Below are positions 1-10,091 of a stretch of DNA of 64,000 nucleotides, piece by piece (position 1 is the stretch's first letter; every line of letters begins with the position of its first letter). The translations under genes were made by a program, and so were the position numbers. Under the pieces are notes generated by a model. The model saw only the letters and a list, made by a program, of their open reading frames with translations. It was not told the origin of the DNA and made no database searches. This stretch comes from Thermodesulfobacterium geofontis OPF15 (GTDB lineage Bacteria; Desulfobacterota; Thermodesulfobacteria; Thermodesulfobacteriales; Thermodesulfobacteriaceae). The stretch lies in contig NC_015682.1 in assembly GCF_000215975.1 (NCBI RefSeq), positions 744,001 to 808,000 of the forward strand, given 5' to 3'.

Positions 1-1
1 A

Positions 2-892
2 GAACTTGAAAAACTTGAAATTCCAGAACCTGTTATTTCTGTAGCAGTTGAACCTAAAACTAAAGCTGATCAAGAAAGACTTGCTCTTGCATTACAAAAA
101 ATAGCTATAGAAGACCCGTCCTTTAGAGTAACTGTTAATCATGAAACAGGACAAACCCTTATTTGGGGAATGGGAGAATTACATTTAGAAATCATTATAG
201 ATAGACTTCTGAGAGAATTTAAAGTAGGCGTTAATGTTGGCAAACCAGAAGTAGCTTATAAAGAAACTATTACAACTTCTGCTGAAGCAGAAGGAAAATA
301 CATTAGACAAACTGGTGGAAGGGGTCAGTATGGACATGTAAAATTGATTGTAGAACCAAATCCTGGTAAAGGATTTCATTTTGTTTCAGAAATTGTAGGA
401 GGAGTTATTCCTAAAGAATTTATACCTGCTATAGAAAAAGGTGTAAGAGAAGCCACTCAAGAGGGAGTTTTAGCAGGATATCCAGTTGTTGATGTTAAAG
501 TAAGACTTGTTGACGGAAGCTATCATGAAGTAGACTCTTCTGATCTTGCTTTTGCTATTGCAGGTTCTTTAGCATTTAAAGAAGCTTGTAAAAAAGCTAA
601 TCCAGTTTTATTAGAACCTATTATGAAAGTAGAAATTGTAGTTCCTGAAGAATATTTAGGAGATGTATTAGGGGATATCTCTTCACGTAGAGGGAAGGTT
701 GAGAGTATGGATATGAGAGGGAATGCAAGAGTTATTTTGGCTTTTGTTCCTCTTGCAGAAATGTTTGGATATGCTACAACTTTAAGGTCTCTTACTCAAG
801 GAAGAGGAACTTTTATTATGCAATTTTCTCACTATGAAAGAGTACCTGCTCAGTTAGCAGAAAGTATTATAAAAAAGGCCAAAGGATTATAA
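2..892 (+). CDS. fusA: Elongation factor G, C-terminal part (5' end outside window)
   Basis: EF-G is the GTPase that moves tRNAs and mRNA through the ribosome after peptide bond formation. The reading frame is open from base 2, so only the last 296 residues are present. The GTPase domain is outside the window. What remains covers domain III (EDPSFRV), the tRNA-mimicking domain IV ([21 protein letters not shown]) and domain V ending in [18 protein letters not shown], all typical of canonical EF-G. It lies 22 bases upstream of tuf on the same strand, the usual str-operon order. Codon use is AT-rich (AAA, GAA, AGA), like the ribosomal genes downstream of tuf and unlike tuf itself. Confidence 0.97.
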   Translation, partial: ELEKLEIPEPVISVAVEPKTKADQERLALALQKIAIEDPSFRVTVNHETGQTLIWGMGELHLEIIIDRLLREFKVGVNVGKPEVAYKETITTSAEAEGKYIRQTGGRGQYGHVKLIVEPNPGKGFHFVSEIVGGVIPKEFIPAIEKGVREATQEGVLAGYPVVDVKVRLVDGSYHEVDSSDLAFAIAGSLAFKEACKKANPVLLEPIMKVEIVVPEEYLGDVLGDISSRRGKVESMDMRGNARVILAFVPLAEMFGYATTLRSLTQGRGTFIMQFSHYERVPAQLAESIIKKAKGL

Positions 893-914
893 AATTTTTT
901 AGGGAGGAGAGGAG

Positions 915-2114
915 ATGGCGAAGGCTAAATTTGAGAGGAAGAAGCCTCATTTAAATGTAGGGACTATTGGGCATATTGATCATGGGAAGACCACATTAAC
1001 GAGTGCGATAACGAGGGTGTTATCAACGAAGGGATTAGCAAGGTGGGTTCCATTTGATGAGATAGACAAGGCACCTGAGGAGAAGGCAAGGGGTATAACG
1101 ATACAGCTTGCGCATGTGGAGTATGAGAGTGAGAAGAGGCATTATGCGCATATAGATTGTCCTGGTCATGCTGATTATATAAAGAACATGATAACTGGTG
1201 CAGCGCAGATGGATGGGGCAATACTTGTTGTTGCAGCAGATGATGGACCTATGCCTCAGACGAGGGAGCATGTATTGCTTGCAAGGCAGGTTAATGTTCC
1301 GTACATATTGGTATTTATGAACAAGATTGACATGGTAGATGATCCTGAGTTATTGGATTTAGTTGAGTTAGAGGTTAGGGAATTACTTACGAAGTATGGA
1401 TTTCCTGGTGATGAGGTACCGGTTATAAGGGGTAGTGCTTTGAGAGCGCTTGAGTGTGGGTGTGGTAAGGAGGAGTGTCAGTGGTGTGGGGCTATATGGC
1501 AGTTGGTGAAGGCGATGGATGAGTATATACCTGAGCCAATAAGGGATGTAGACAAGCCGTTTTTGATGCCTATAGAGGATGTATTTAGTATAAGTGGTAG
1601 GGGAACGGTTGTGACGGGTAAGGTAGAGAGGGGAGTGCTTAGGCCTGGGGATGAGGTTGAGGTGGTAGGGCTTAGGCCGACGATTAAGACGGTTGCAACA
1701 AGTATTGAGATGTTTAGGAAGATACTTGATGAGGCATTACCTGGTGATAATATAGGGATACTTTTGAGGGGAGTAGGGAAGGATGATGTAGAGAGGGGTC
1801 AGGTGGTAGCGAAGCCTGGTAGTATAAAGCCGCATATTAAGTTTAAGGCTGAGGTATATGTGTTGAAGAAGGAGGAGGGAGGTAGGCATACGCCATTTTT
1901 TAGTGGGTATAGACCGCAGTTTTATTTTAGGACGACAGATGTTACAGGGGTTATAAAGTTACCTGATGGGGTTGAGATGGTGATGCCTGGTGATAATGTG
2001 GAGTTAGAGGTTGAGTTGATAAAGCCGGTTGCATTAGAGGAGGGTTTAAGGTTTGCTATAAGAGAGGGTGGAAGGACGGTTGGAGCAGGAGTTGTTACAA
2101 AAATTTTAGAATAA
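915..2114 (+). CDS. tuf: Elongation factor Tu with a four-cysteine insertion
   Basis: EF-Tu delivers aminoacyl-tRNA to the ribosome. All GTPase motifs are visible: GHIDHGKT (19-26), DCPGH and NKID, followed by the two beta-barrel domains. Length (399 aa) is normal. Between the GTPase core and domain 2 there is an extra segment with Cys181, Cys183, Cys188 and Cys191 (C-x-C-x4-C-x2-C), absent from E. coli EF-Tu and spaced like a metal knuckle. A strong AGGGAGGAGAGG precedes the ATG. Codon use is strikingly unlike its neighbours: internal Lys is AAG and Glu is GAG almost without exception, with AAA only at codon 5 and codon 396. This suggests gene replacement or conversion from another tuf copy. 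Confidence 0.98.
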   Translation: MAKAKFERKKPHLNVGTIGHIDHGKTTLTSAITRVLSTKGLARWVPFDEIDKAPEEKARGITIQLAHVEYESEKRHYAHIDCPGHADYIKNMITGAAQMDGAILVVAADDGPMPQTREHVLLARQVNVPYILVFMNKIDMVDDPELLDLVELEVRELLTKYGFPGDEVPVIRGSALRALECGCGKEECQWCGAIWQLVKAMDEYIPEPIRDVDKPFLMPIEDVFSISGRGTVVTGKVERGVLRPGDEVEVVGLRPTIKTVATSIEMFRKILDEALPGDNIGILLRGVGKDDVERGQVVAKPGSIKPHIKFKAEVYVLKKEEGGRHTPFFSGYRPQFYFRTTDVTGVIKLPDGVEMVMPGDNVELEVELIKPVALEEGLRFAIREGGRTVGAGVVTKILE

Positions 2115-2135
2115 AAAGAGGTGTGAGGTTTAAAT

Positions 2136-2447
2136 ATGGTACCTATGCAAAAGATAAGGATAAAGCTAAAAAGCTTTGATCATAGAATACTTGATAAATC
2201 TGTAATGAATATTGTAAATACAGCTAAGGAAACAGGAGCTAAGGTAGTTGGTCCAATTCCACTTCCTACTAAAATAAGCAGGTGGACAGTGCTTAGATCT
2301 CCTCATATTGATAAAAACTCAAGAGAACAATTTGAAATAAGGATCCACAAAAGACTTATTGAAATATTAGAACCTACACAACAAACTATAGATGCTTTGA
2401 TGCAACTTGAATTACCTGCAGGAGTAGAAGTAGAAATAAAGGTATAA
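2136..2447 (+). CDS. rpsJ: 30S ribosomal protein S10
   Basis: S10 is a 30S head protein that also pairs with NusB in antitermination. The protein shows the family signature [14 protein letters not shown] near the start and [31 protein letters not shown] in its centre, and is 103 aa long as expected. The ATG at 2136 is chosen because a GAGG lies 7 bases upstream. An in-frame ATG at 2145 would give the shorter N-terminus seen in many relatives. It opens the S10 block. Confidence 0.97.
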   Translation: MVPMQKIRIKLKSFDHRILDKSVMNIVNTAKETGAKVVGPIPLPTKISRWTVLRSPHIDKNSREQFEIRIHKRLIEILEPTQQTIDALMQLELPAGVEVEIKV

Positions 2448-2463
2448 AAGGGAGTGAAGAAAA

Positions 2464-3111
2464 ATGAAGCTTGAAGGACTAATAGGAAAAAAGTTGGGAA
2501 TGACAAGAATATTTGATGAAGAAGGAAATGCTATACCAGTTACTGTTTTACAAGTAGGACCTTGTGCAGTAGTTCAAGTAAAAACAGTAGAAAAGGATGG
2601 GTATAATGCGGTACAATTAGGTTTTGATCCTAAAAAGCTTACTAAATGCACTTTTCCTATGATAGGACATTTTTTGAAAGCAGGGTTAGAAACAGGATTT
2701 TATATTTTAAGAGAATTTAGAATAGATGATCCCTCGGAGTTTAAGCCAGGACAATATATTTCTCTTTCTGATTTAGCTTTAGAAAAAGGTATTAAAGTAG
2801 ATGTTACAGGAACTTCGAAAGGGAGAGGTTTTACAGGGACTATTAAAAGATGGAATTTCTCAAGACAACCTATGAGCCACGGTGCAAAACAGGTTCATCG
2901 TAAAAAAGGGTCAAGTGGATCAACCACTTTTCCTGGAAGAGTTATAAAAGGGAAGAAAATGCCAGGACATTATGGAAATGAAACAGTTACAATTAAGAAT
3001 TTAACCGTGGTAGATATAATTCCAGAAAAAAATTTACTTTTAGTAAAGGGCGCTGTTCCTGGATGGAACAACGGATATGTAATGGTTTATTTTAAAGAGA
3101 AGGGGAGTTAA
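2464..3111 (+). CDS. rplC: 50S ribosomal protein L3
   Basis: L3 binds 23S rRNA near the peptidyl transferase centre and starts 50S assembly. The protein (215 aa) opens with the typical [17 protein letters not shown] and carries the conserved [13 protein letters not shown] and [15 protein letters not shown] segments around the long extension, then [13 protein letters not shown]. It begins 16 bases after rpsJ behind a GGGAG ribosome binding site and is 2 bases from rplD, so the pair is probably translationally coupled. Confidence 0.97.
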   Translation: MKLEGLIGKKLGMTRIFDEEGNAIPVTVLQVGPCAVVQVKTVEKDGYNAVQLGFDPKKLTKCTFPMIGHFLKAGLETGFYILREFRIDDPSEFKPGQYISLSDLALEKGIKVDVTGTSKGRGFTGTIKRWNFSRQPMSHGAKQVHRKKGSSGSTTFPGRVIKGKKMPGHYGNETVTIKNLTVVDIIPEKNLLLVKGAVPGWNNGYVMVYFKEKGS

Positions 3112-3113
3112 AA

Positions 3114-3746
3114 ATGGAGGCTATAAAAGCAAAGTTAATTGATAGTTCAGCTAATATAATTGGTGAAATAGAATTACCTTCAGATTTATATGGAGTAACT
3201 CCTAAGGTTGGATTACTACATGAAGTTGTTCGTTGGCAGATGGCAAGATGGAGAGCAGGAACTGCTTGTACTAAAACAAGAGGTGAAGTAAGAGGAGGAG
3301 GAAGAAAGCCTTGGCCTCAAAAACATACTGGAAGAGCAAGACAAGGATCTATTAGAGCTCCTCAATGGGTTGGAGGAGGGGTAGTTCATGGTCCAAAACC
3401 AAGAAGTTATGAGTTTAAGTTAAATAAAAAAGTAAGAAGATTAGGATTAAAAATGGCTCTTTCTTCAAGAGCTTTAGCAAATAAAGTTTATGTAGCTGAA
3501 GATTTTCCTGTGAAAGACAAACCCAAAACAAAAGTTTTAAAGAACTTTTTAGATACCTTAGGGATAAATGATGCTTTGATTGTGGTTCCAGAAAGAAATT
3601 TAATATTAGAAAAAAGCGCAGACAATTTACCTAAGGTTAAGGTTCTTGCAGTTGAAGGATTGAATGTTTATGATATTTTAAACCACCAAAATTTAATTTT
3701 AGCAAAAGATGCTTTACCAAAAATAGAGGAACGTTTAAGGAGATAA
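3114..3746 (+). CDS. rplD: 50S ribosomal protein L4
   Basis: L4 lines the exit tunnel and, in enterobacteria, represses its own operon. The extended loop is visible as [21 protein letters not shown] and [20 protein letters not shown], followed by the globular part with [15 protein letters not shown]. Length (210 aa) is normal. It starts 2 bases after rplC, whose last codons supply the AAGGGGAG binding site, and ends 4 bases before rplW. Confidence 0.97.
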   Translation: MEAIKAKLIDSSANIIGEIELPSDLYGVTPKVGLLHEVVRWQMARWRAGTACTKTRGEVRGGGRKPWPQKHTGRARQGSIRAPQWVGGGVVHGPKPRSYEFKLNKKVRRLGLKMALSSRALANKVYVAEDFPVKDKPKTKVLKNFLDTLGINDALIVVPERNLILEKSADNLPKVKVLAVEGLNVYDILNHQNLILAKDALPKIEERLRR

Positions 3747-3750
3747 GGAA

Positions 3751-4041
3751 ATGAGAGATCCAAGAACAATTATTTTAGCACCTATTATTACAGAGAAGTC
3801 TATGTATTTGAAAGAAAAATATAATCAAGTTAGTTTTTGGGTAGACCCCTCTGCTAATAAAATAGAGATAAAGAAAGCAGTAGAAGACCTATTTAAAGTT
3901 AAAGTTGTAGATGTACAAACTATAAGAGTTAAAGGAAAACCTAAGGGAGGGTTTAGAAATCCTGGAAGAACTTCAATAAGAAAGAAAGCAATAGTAAGAC
4001 TTGCAGAAGGACAAACTATAGAATTTTTCGAAACTTTATAA
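3751..4041 (+). CDS. rplW: 50S ribosomal protein L23
   Basis: L23 sits at the tunnel exit and is the docking site for trigger factor (tig, also in this window) and SRP. The protein (96 aa) has the typical start [17 protein letters not shown] and the [27 protein letters not shown] core. Start and order (L4-L23-L2) match the S10 operon. Confidence 0.96.
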   Translation: MRDPRTIILAPIITEKSMYLKEKYNQVSFWVDPSANKIEIKKAVEDLFKVKVVDVQTIRVKGKPKGGFRNPGRTSIRKKAIVRLAEGQTIEFFETL

Positions 4042-4059
4042 ATAAAGGGGTGAAAAAAT

Positions 4060-4881
4060 ATGCCTATTAAAAAATTTAAACCTACTTCCCCTGGTAGAAG
4101 GTTTATGACTTGTTTAGTTAATCCAGAACTTTCTAAAAAGGAGCCTGAGAAGAGTTTAGTTGAACCTTTAAAAAAGACAGGAGGAAGAAATAATTATGGA
4201 AGAATTACAGTAAGATTTAGAGGTGGTGGGCACAAAAGACTTTATCGTATTATTGATTTTAAAAGAGACAAAGATAATATTCCAGCAAAAGTTATAGCTT
4301 TAGAATACGATCCTAATAGATCAGCCAATATTGCTCTTCTTCAGTATGCTGATGGAGAAAAAAGATATATTTTAGCTCCAGAGGGTTTGAAAGTAGGCGA
4401 TGTAGTTATGTCTGGAGAGAATGTGGAAATAAAAGTAGGTAATGCTCTACCTTTAAAAAATATTCCAGTAGGAACTATGGTTCATAATGTAGAGCTAAGA
4501 CCCAAAAAAGGTGGACAAATTGCTCGTTCTGCAGGTACTTTTGCTCAAATACTTGGTAAAGAGGGTGATTATGTAATATTGAGGCTTCCTTCTGGTGAAA
4601 TAAGAATGATTCATGGAGATTGTAAAGCTACTATTGGACAGGTAGGAAATTTAGATTGGGAAAATATAACTATTGGTAAAGCAGGAAGGTCAAGATGGCT
4701 TGGGAGAAGACCTCATGTAAGGGGTGTAGCTATGAACCCAGTTGATCACCCCTTAGGAGGTGGAGAAGGAAGATCCCATGGCGGAAGACATCCTTGTTCT
4801 CCTTGGGGTTGGTTATGTAAAGGATTGAAAACCCGTAAGAAAAAACCTTCTGATAAATTCATTTTAAAGAGAAGGAAGTAA
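4060..4881 (+). CDS. rplB: 50S ribosomal protein L2
   Basis: L2 is needed for subunit joining and peptidyl transfer. The 273-aa protein has [23 protein letters not shown] in its first quarter and the strongly conserved C-terminal [28 protein letters not shown] with the essential His. It follows rplW by 18 bases with a GGGGTGA binding site. No unusual insert. Confidence 0.98.
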   Translation: MPIKKFKPTSPGRRFMTCLVNPELSKKEPEKSLVEPLKKTGGRNNYGRITVRFRGGGHKRLYRIIDFKRDKDNIPAKVIALEYDPNRSANIALLQYADGEKRYILAPEGLKVGDVVMSGENVEIKVGNALPLKNIPVGTMVHNVELRPKKGGQIARSAGTFAQILGKEGDYVILRLPSGEIRMIHGDCKATIGQVGNLDWENITIGKAGRSRWLGRRPHVRGVAMNPVDHPLGGGEGRSHGGRHPCSPWGWLCKGLKTRKKKPSDKFILKRRK

Positions 4882-4900
4882 GTATCTGGAGGTGATTTGA

Positions 4901-5191
4901 ATGCCAAGATCAAAAAAGAAAGGCCCTTTTGTAGATGAGCATTTATTAAAAAAAGTTTTGAAAGCTAAGGAAACTGGAGATAAAAAGCCAATAAAAACTT
5001 GGAGCAGAAGATCTACTATAATTCCTGAAATGGTAGGATTAACTTTTGCAGTCCATAACGGGCATAAATTTATTCCTGTTTATGTGACAGAAAATATGGT
5101 AGGACATAAATTAGGAGAGTTTGCGCCCACGAGAACTTACAAAGGACATCCTGCAGATAAAGGAAGAGTTAAAGGAGTAAAGAAAAAATAA
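4901..5191 (+). CDS. rpsS: 30S ribosomal protein S19
   Basis: S19 binds 16S rRNA in the 30S head with S13. Its 96 residues contain [14 protein letters not shown] at the start, then [15 protein letters not shown] and the terminal [13 protein letters not shown], which are diagnostic. A GGAGGTGATTTG leader precedes the ATG. Next gene is rplV, 11 bases on. Confidence 0.97.
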   Translation: MPRSKKKGPFVDEHLLKKVLKAKETGDKKPIKTWSRRSTIIPEMVGLTFAVHNGHKFIPVYVTENMVGHKLGEFAPTRTYKGHPADKGRVKGVKKK

Positions 5192-5202
5192 AGGAGAAAA
5201 AA

Positions 5203-5562
5203 ATGAAGGCTCGAGCAACAGCTAAATATGTTTTAATTTCTCCTTATAAAGCAAGGTTAGTAATTGATTTAATAAGGGGGAAAAAGGTAGATGAAGCACT
5301 AAGTATTTTACAATTTACTCCTAAAAAGGCTGCAAGAATTATTAAAAAGGTTTTAGAAAGTGCAATTGCAAATGCAGAAAATAATTATGGAATGGATGTA
5401 GATAAACTTTATGTAACAGAGGCTTATGTAAATGAGGGGCCTCGTTTAAAAAGAATCTGGCCCAGAGCTTGGGGTAGGGCAAGTAGAATTTTAAGGAGAA
5501 TGAGCCATATTACTGTAGTTGTTGAAGAAAAAGATTTAGAAAAAAAGAAAAAAAGGAGGTAA
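5203..5562 (+). CDS. rplV: 50S ribosomal protein L22
   Basis: L22 contacts all 23S rRNA domains and lines the exit tunnel. The beta-hairpin tip appears as [21 protein letters not shown], a family hallmark, after the [22 protein letters not shown] core. The last codons (AGG AGG TAA) double as the ribosome binding site for the TTG-started rpsC, coupling the two genes. Confidence 0.96.
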   Translation: MKARATAKYVLISPYKARLVIDLIRGKKVDEALSILQFTPKKAARIIKKVLESAIANAENNYGMDVDKLYVTEAYVNEGPRLKRIWPRAWGRASRILRRMSHITVVVEEKDLEKKKKRR

Positions 5563-5565
5563 ATC

Positions 5566-6228
5566 TTGGGGCAGAAGGTTAACCCTATAGGATTAAGAAT
5601 TGGTATTATAAAAACTTGGGATTCTCGTTGGTTTGCAAAGCCTTCTGAATTTGCTAAATATGTACATGAAGATTATTTAATAAGAAAATATCTAAAAGAT
5701 AATTATTTTCACGCAGGAATTGCAAGGATTGAGATAGAAAGAGCTTCAAATAAAGTAAGAATAATAATACATTCTGCTCGTCCAGGAATTATAATAGGTA
5801 AGAAAGGAGCAGAAATAGAAAAAATTAAAAAAGAATTAGCAGAGATTGCTAAAAATAAAGAAATAGAAGTTTTAGTTAATGAAGTAAGAAGACCAGAGCT
5901 TGAAGCTCAACTTGTGGCTGAAAATATTGCAACTCAGATAGAAAGGAGAGTTTCTTTTAGAAGGGCTATGAAAAGAGCAGTTACTTTAGTTATGAGATTT
6001 GGGGCACAAGGAGTAAAAGTCCAGTGTTCTGGAAGATTGGGAGGTGTTGAAATTGCAAGAAGTGAATGGTACAGAGTGGGAAGAGTTCCTTTATCCACAT
6101 TGAGGGCTGATATTGATTATGGTTTTGCAGAGGCTATTACAAAATATGGAAGCATAGGGGTAAAGGTTTGGATATTTAAAGGTGAAGTATTACCTGAGAA
6201 AGGAGAACAGGAAAGAATAGTAATATAA
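5566..6228 (+). CDS. rpsC: 30S ribosomal protein S3, TTG start
   Basis: S3 forms part of the mRNA entry channel of the 30S subunit. The protein begins [14 protein letters not shown] as in nearly all bacteria, so the TTG at 5566 is the true start. Its AGGAGGT site (5554-5560) lies inside the end of rplV. The KH domain is clear around [20 protein letters not shown], and the C-terminal domain ends normally at 220 aa. Confidence 0.97.
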   Translation: MGQKVNPIGLRIGIIKTWDSRWFAKPSEFAKYVHEDYLIRKYLKDNYFHAGIARIEIERASNKVRIIIHSARPGIIIGKKGAEIEKIKKELAEIAKNKEIEVLVNEVRRPELEAQLVAENIATQIERRVSFRRAMKRAVTLVMRFGAQGVKVQCSGRLGGVEIARSEWYRVGRVPLSTLRADIDYGFAEAITKYGSIGVKVWIFKGEVLPEKGEQERIVI

Positions 6229-6246
6229 AGTTAAAGGGGTGAAAAG

Positions 6247-6663
6247 ATGTTACTTCAACCAAAAAAGACGAAATATAGAAAGCAACAAAAGGGTAGAGTT
6301 AGAGGAAAAGCTACTTGTGGATACACCTTAGAATTTGGAGAATATGGTTTAAAAGTTTTAGAGGGAGGCTGGTTAACAGCTCAACAATTAGAAGCTGGTA
6401 GAGTTGCTATTGTAAGAACAGCTAAAAAGGGTGCAAAAATATGGATCAGAGTCTTTCCTGATAAACCCATTACCAAAAAACCTGCAGAAACTCGTATGGG
6501 TAAAGGTAAAGGAGCAGTAGAAGGATGGGTAGCTGTTGTAAAACCAGGTAGAATTATTTATGAAATTTCCGGGGTACCAGAAGAAGTTGCAAAAGAGGCA
6601 TTAAGACTTGCTGCAAGTAAACTTCCTTTTAAGTGTAAAATTGTAAGTAGGGAGGAAATTTAA
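6247..6663 (+). CDS. rplP: 50S ribosomal protein L16
   Basis: L16 helps shape the A-site of the 50S subunit. The 138-aa protein starts [17 protein letters not shown] and has the conserved [32 protein letters not shown] run that holds the arginine hydroxylated in some bacteria. Its TAA overlaps the ATG of rpmC by one base. Confidence 0.97.
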   Translation: MLLQPKKTKYRKQQKGRVRGKATCGYTLEFGEYGLKVLEGGWLTAQQLEAGRVAIVRTAKKGAKIWIRVFPDKPITKKPAETRMGKGKGAVEGWVAVVKPGRIIYEISGVPEEVAKEALRLAASKLPFKCKIVSREEI

Positions 6664-6860
6664 TGAAAGCTCGTGAATTGAGAGAACTTTCTATACCTGA
6701 ATTAAAAGAAAAATTATCTCAATTAAGGGAAGAATTATTTAATTTAAGATTTCAAAAAACTATACATAAACTTGAAAATCCTATGAGAATTAGACAGGTT
6801 AAAAGAGATATCGCAAGAATTTTAACTATTTTAAGAGAAAAAGAACTTAATATTAGATAA
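6663..6860 (+). CDS. rpmC: 50S ribosomal protein L29
   Basis: L29 is a small two-helix protein next to L23 at the tunnel exit. The 65 residues show [48 protein letters not shown], a full family match. It overlaps rplP by one base (TAATG) and its binding site GGGAGG lies inside rplP. Confidence 0.96.
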   Translation: MKARELRELSIPELKEKLSQLREELFNLRFQKTIHKLENPMRIRQVKRDIARILTILREKELNIR

Positions 6861-6876
6861 TCTTGGGAGAATTACT

Positions 6877-7167
6877 ATGAGTAAAAGAAAGCAATTTATA
6901 GGAACTGTAGTGAGTGACAAAATGGATAAAACAGTTGTAGTAATGGTAGAAACTTTGGTTAAACATCCTTTATATGGAAAATATATAAAAAGAAGAAAGA
7001 AATATATGGCTCATGATGAAAATAATGAATGTAGAATAGGTGATAAAGTTTTAATAGAAGAAACAAGACCACTTTCTCGTAGAAAAAGGTGGAGAGTAAG
7101 ACAAATATTAGAAAGAGGAAAAATTGTTGAATTAGGAAAAGGTTTAGAGGAGGGTGGTGAGGAATGA
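6877..7167 (+). CDS. rpsQ: 30S ribosomal protein S17
   Basis: S17 is an OB-fold primary 16S binder. The core [42 protein letters not shown] is canonical. The protein is 96 aa, with a short acidic Gly/Glu-rich tail ([10 protein letters not shown]) that also encodes the GGAGGGTGGTGAGG binding site of rplN, which it overlaps by 4 bases. Confidence 0.96.
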   Translation: MSKRKQFIGTVVSDKMDKTVVVMVETLVKHPLYGKYIKRRKKYMAHDENNECRIGDKVLIEETRPLSRRKRWRVRQILERGKIVELGKGLEEGGEE

Positions 7168-7532
7168 TTCAGCAGCAAACGTATTTAAATGTAGCTGACA
7201 ATTCAGGTGCAAAAAAAATAATGTGTATTCGTGTATTGGGAGGTCCTGGCAGGAAATATGGTTCTGTGGGGGATATTATTGTTGCTTCTGTAAAAGAGGC
7301 ACTTCCTAATTCTAAAGTAAAAGAAGGAGATGTAGTAAGAGCTGTAATAGTTAGAACAAAAAAAGAGGTAGCAAGACCTGATGGAACTTATGTTAGATTT
7401 GATGAAAATGCAGCGGTTTTGATAAATCAATATAAAGAACCTATTGGAACTCGTATTTTCGGCCCTGTAGCAAGAGAGTTAAGAACAAAAGGTTTTATGA
7501 AAATTATATCTTTAGCTCCAGAAGTAGTATAA
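7164..7532 (+). CDS. rplN: 50S ribosomal protein L14
   Basis: L14 lies at the subunit interface and forms bridge B8. It starts [27 protein letters not shown] and ends with [14 protein letters not shown] and [11 protein letters not shown], as in other bacteria, at the standard 122 aa. The ATG overlaps the rpsQ stop (ATGA). Confidence 0.97.
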   Translation: MIQQQTYLNVADNSGAKKIMCIRVLGGPGRKYGSVGDIIVASVKEALPNSKVKEGDVVRAVIVRTKKEVARPDGTYVRFDENAAVLINQYKEPIGTRIFGPVARELRTKGFMKIISLAPEVV

Positions 7533-7552
7533 AAGTTAAAGGAGATAGAATT

Positions 7553-7921
7553 ATGATAAAAAGAGGTGTAAGTAAAAATTTACCTAAACCTCATGAAGCA
7601 AAAATTCATATAAGAAAAAATGATATGGTGGTAGTAATAGCTGGTAAGGATAAAGGGAAAATTGGGAAAGTATTAAAGGTTTTTCCAAGAAAAGGAAGGG
7701 CAATTGTTGAGGGGGTAAATATTGTAAAAAAACATATGAAACCCACACCTTATAGTAGCGGAGGAATTATAGAAAAACCTGCTCCAATTCATGTTTCAAA
7801 TTTAATGATATATTGCCCCAAATGTAAGAGAGGTGTAAAAGTAGGTAGGAAATTTCTTGAAGATGGGACTAAAGTAAGATTTTGTAAAAAGTGTGGAGAA
7901 ATAATTGAGGCAAAGGAGTAA
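7553..7921 (+). CDS. rplX: 50S ribosomal protein L24 with C-terminal zinc ribbon
   Basis: L24 starts 50S assembly near the tunnel exit. A KOW motif is visible ([31 protein letters not shown]). The C-terminal part carries CPKC and CKKC pairs spaced by about 20 residues, a zinc-ribbon-like end seen in many but not all L24 proteins. At 122 aa it is slightly longer than E. coli L24 because of an N-terminal extension. rplE follows 4 bases later. Confidence 0.96.
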   Translation: MIKRGVSKNLPKPHEAKIHIRKNDMVVVIAGKDKGKIGKVLKVFPRKGRAIVEGVNIVKKHMKPTPYSSGGIIEKPAPIHVSNLMIYCPKCKRGVKVGRKFLEDGTKVRFCKKCGEIIEAKE

Positions 7922-7925
7922 AAAA

Positions 7926-8465
7926 ATGAGTTGGTTGAAAGATTATTATCTTAATGAAGTGAGGAAAAGATTAATGGAAAAATTTAATTATAAGAATATT
8001 TATGAAGTTCCAAAAATTGAAAAAATATGCATAAATATGGGATTAGGAGAAGCTACAGCTAATCCTAAAATTATTGACCAAGCCTTAGTTGAGCTTGCTC
8101 AAATTACAGGACAAAAACCTAAAATTTGCAGAGCAAGAAAATCTATAGCTGGATTTAAACTAAGGAAAGGTGTTCCAATCGGAGTTGCAGTAACCTTAAG
8201 AAAGAAAAGGATGTATGATTTTTTGACAAGACTTATTCACGTTGCCCTACCCAGAGTAAAGGACTTTAAAGGTCTTTCAAGATCAGGATTTGACGGAAGA
8301 GGAAATTATACTTTCGGTATAACAGATCATACTATTTTCCCGGAAGTAGACTTAAGTAAAGTTGAAAAAATAAAAGGGATGAGTATTACTATTGTTACCA
8401 CAGCCGAAACAGATGAAGAAGCATATGAACTTTTAAAAGAATTAGGTATGCCATTTAGGAGGTAA
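7926..8465 (+). CDS. rplE: 50S ribosomal protein L5
   Basis: L5 carries 5S rRNA and contacts P-site tRNA. I place the start at the ATG at 7926 ([24 protein letters not shown]), which aligns with the usual L5 N-terminus and has GGAG 9 bases upstream. An open frame upstream to 7905 overlaps rplX and is not needed. The conserved [13 protein letters not shown] and [19 protein letters not shown] are present; 179 aa. Confidence 0.96.
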   Translation: MSWLKDYYLNEVRKRLMEKFNYKNIYEVPKIEKICINMGLGEATANPKIIDQALVELAQITGQKPKICRARKSIAGFKLRKGVPIGVAVTLRKKRMYDFLTRLIHVALPRVKDFKGLSRSGFDGRGNYTFGITDHTIFPEVDLSKVEKIKGMSITIVTTAETDEEAYELLKELGMPFRR

Positions 8466-8471
8466 TTTTAA

Positions 8472-8657
8472 ATGCCAAGAAAAGCCCAAATAGAAAAGGC
8501 AAAAAGAGAGCCAAAATTTAAGGTTAGAAAAAGAAATCGATGTTCCATTTGCGGAAGACCAAGGGGATATATAAGAAGATTTGGTCTTTGTAGAATGTGC
8601 TTTAGAAAATTAGCTTCTGAAGGAAAAATTCCTGGGGTTAGAAAAGCAAGTTGGTAG
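8472..8657 (+). CDS. rpsN: 30S ribosomal protein S14, zinc-binding (type Z)
   Basis: S14 completes the 30S head. This is the short 61-aa C+ form: two Cys pairs (CSIC and CRMC) in [28 protein letters not shown] form a zinc knuckle. It follows rplE by 6 bases; the last rplE codons give AGGAGG. No longer C-minus paralogue is seen in the window. Confidence 0.96.
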   Translation: MPRKAQIEKAKREPKFKVRKRNRCSICGRPRGYIRRFGLCRMCFRKLASEGKIPGVRKASW

Positions 8658-8671
8658 GAGGTATATAAGAT

Positions 8672-9067
8672 ATGATGACAGATCCAATTGGTGATATGTT
8701 AATAAGGATTAAAAATGCTTTAATGGCAAGACATAAAAGTGTTATTATTCCTGCCTCTAAAATAAAATTAGAAATAGCAAGGATATTAAAAGAAGAAGGT
8801 TATATAGAGGATTATAAATACATTAAAGAAGAACCACAACCTAAAATTGAAATAATTCTTAAATATGATGAAAATAAACGCCCAGTTATAGCAGGGGTTA
8901 AAAGAGTAAGTAAACCTGGAAGAAGGATATATAAGGGTTACAGAGATTTACCTAAGGTATTAGATGGTTTTGGTATTGCTATAGTTTCTACCTCACAAGG
9001 AATTATGACAGATCATGAAGCAAAAAAAAGAAAAATTGGTGGAGAGGTTATTTGCGAAATTTGGTAA
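8672..9067 (+). CDS. rpsH: 30S ribosomal protein S8
   Basis: S8 binds the central domain of 16S rRNA. The protein opens with TDPIGDMLIRIKNALMARHKSV and ends VSTSQGIMTDHEAKKRKIGGEVICEIW, the usual ends. Two adjacent ATG codons (8672 and 8675) could start it; GGAGG lies 14-18 bases upstream. Length about 131 aa. Confidence 0.96.
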   Translation: MMTDPIGDMLIRIKNALMARHKSVIIPASKIKLEIARILKEEGYIEDYKYIKEEPQPKIEIILKYDENKRPVIAGVKRVSKPGRRIYKGYRDLPKVLDGFGIAIVSTSQGIMTDHEAKKRKIGGEVICEIW

Positions 9068-9080
9068 AAGGGGTTTTAAA

Positions 9081-9665
9081 ATGGGAGAATTATCTCGTAT
9101 AGGAAGAAAACCTATTAAAATACCAAGTGGAGTAAAAGTTCAAATTAAAGAGGATGGGATTATTGAAGTTGAAGGCCCAAAAGGTAAACTGGTTAAAAAA
9201 TTACCACCTTTAGTTAAAGTGCATATTGAAGATAATACCTTAATTGTTCTTCAAGATGAGGTAAGAAAAAAACTTAAAAAGAAAGCGAAAGCTTTTCAAG
9301 GATTAGCAAGATCTCTGATAAATAACATGGTAATTGGAGTTACCGAAGGATTTAAAAAATCTTTAGATATTGTAGGACTTGGTTATAAAGCGGAACTTAA
9401 GGGAGATGAAATAATTTTTAGTTTAGGTTATTCCCATCCTATTAATTTTAAATTACCTGAAGGGATTTCAGCTAAAATTGAAAAGGGAAGTGGAGATATT
9501 CAAGCAAGAGTTATTATAGAAGGAATAGATAAAGAATTAGTTGGGCAAGTGGCTGCAAATATTAGAAAACTTAGACCACCAGAGCCTTACAAAGGAAAGG
9601 GTATCAGATATACAGGAGAAGTAATTTACAGAAAAGCTGGCAAAGCTGGAAAAGGAGCTAAATAA
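9081..9665 (+). CDS. rplF: 50S ribosomal protein L6
   Basis: L6 lies near the sarcin-ricin loop. The start at 9081 gives MGELSRIGRKPIKIPSGVKV, matching the family. An open frame reaching back to 9015 overlaps rpsH and is rejected. The two L6 repeats are visible (VEGPKGKLVKKLP and the second with GLGYKAELKGDEIIFSLGYSHPI), ending GEVIYRKAGKAGKGAK. 194 aa. Confidence 0.96.
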   Translation: MGELSRIGRKPIKIPSGVKVQIKEDGIIEVEGPKGKLVKKLPPLVKVHIEDNTLIVLQDEVRKKLKKKAKAFQGLARSLINNMVIGVTEGFKKSLDIVGLGYKAELKGDEIIFSLGYSHPINFKLPEGISAKIEKGSGDIQARVIIEGIDKELVGQVAANIRKLRPPEPYKGKGIRYTGEVIYRKAGKAGKGAK

Positions 9666-9680
9666 GTAAAGGAGCAGTGT

Positions 9681-10070
9681 ATGGCTAAGCTTGAGAAACG
9701 TAAAAGAAAAGAAGAGGCAAGATTAAGAAGAAAGAAAAGGATTAGAAAAAAAATTTTTGGAACCCCTGAAAGACCAAGGTTATGTGTTTATAAAAGTTGT
9801 AAACATATTTATGCACAAATTATAGATGATACTATTGGACATACTTTAGTTGCAGCATCATCTCTTTCTCCAGAAATAAGAGAAAAATTGGAAGAGTTAA
9901 AGAAAAAGGGTGGAAAAACTGAGGTAGCAAGAGCAGTAGGAGAGTTAATAGCTAAAAAAGCTTTAGAAAAAGGAATTACTAAAGTTTGTTTTGATAGAGG
10001 TGGATTTAAATATCATGGTAGAATTAAAGCTTTGGCTGATGCTGCAAGAGCTGCAGGATTAGAATTTTAA
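9681..10070 (+). CDS. rplR: 50S ribosomal protein L18
   Basis: L18 binds 5S rRNA with L5. The basic N-terminus ([34 protein letters not shown]) and the terminal [27 protein letters not shown] are diagnostic. 129 aa, slightly long at the basic N-terminal tail. GGAGCAG binding site. Confidence 0.96.
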   Translation: MAKLEKRKRKEEARLRRKKRIRKKIFGTPERPRLCVYKSCKHIYAQIIDDTIGHTLVAASSLSPEIREKLEELKKKGGKTEVARAVGELIAKKALEKGITKVCFDRGGFKYHGRIKALADAARAAGLEF

Positions 10071-10091
10071 AAAATTTAAAGGAGGTAGGCT

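Noticed and set aside
964-1271. Long antisense frames inside tuf
   Set aside because: They exist because tuf is rich in AAG and GAG codons that avoid stops on the opposite strand. The sense strand is unmistakable EF-Tu and the antisense proteins are Ser/His-rich with no start signals.
7905-7925. Upstream start for rplE; likewise 9015-9080 for rplF
   Set aside because: Both overlap the end of the preceding gene and add sequence not found in the families. The internal ATGs have good sites and canonical starts.
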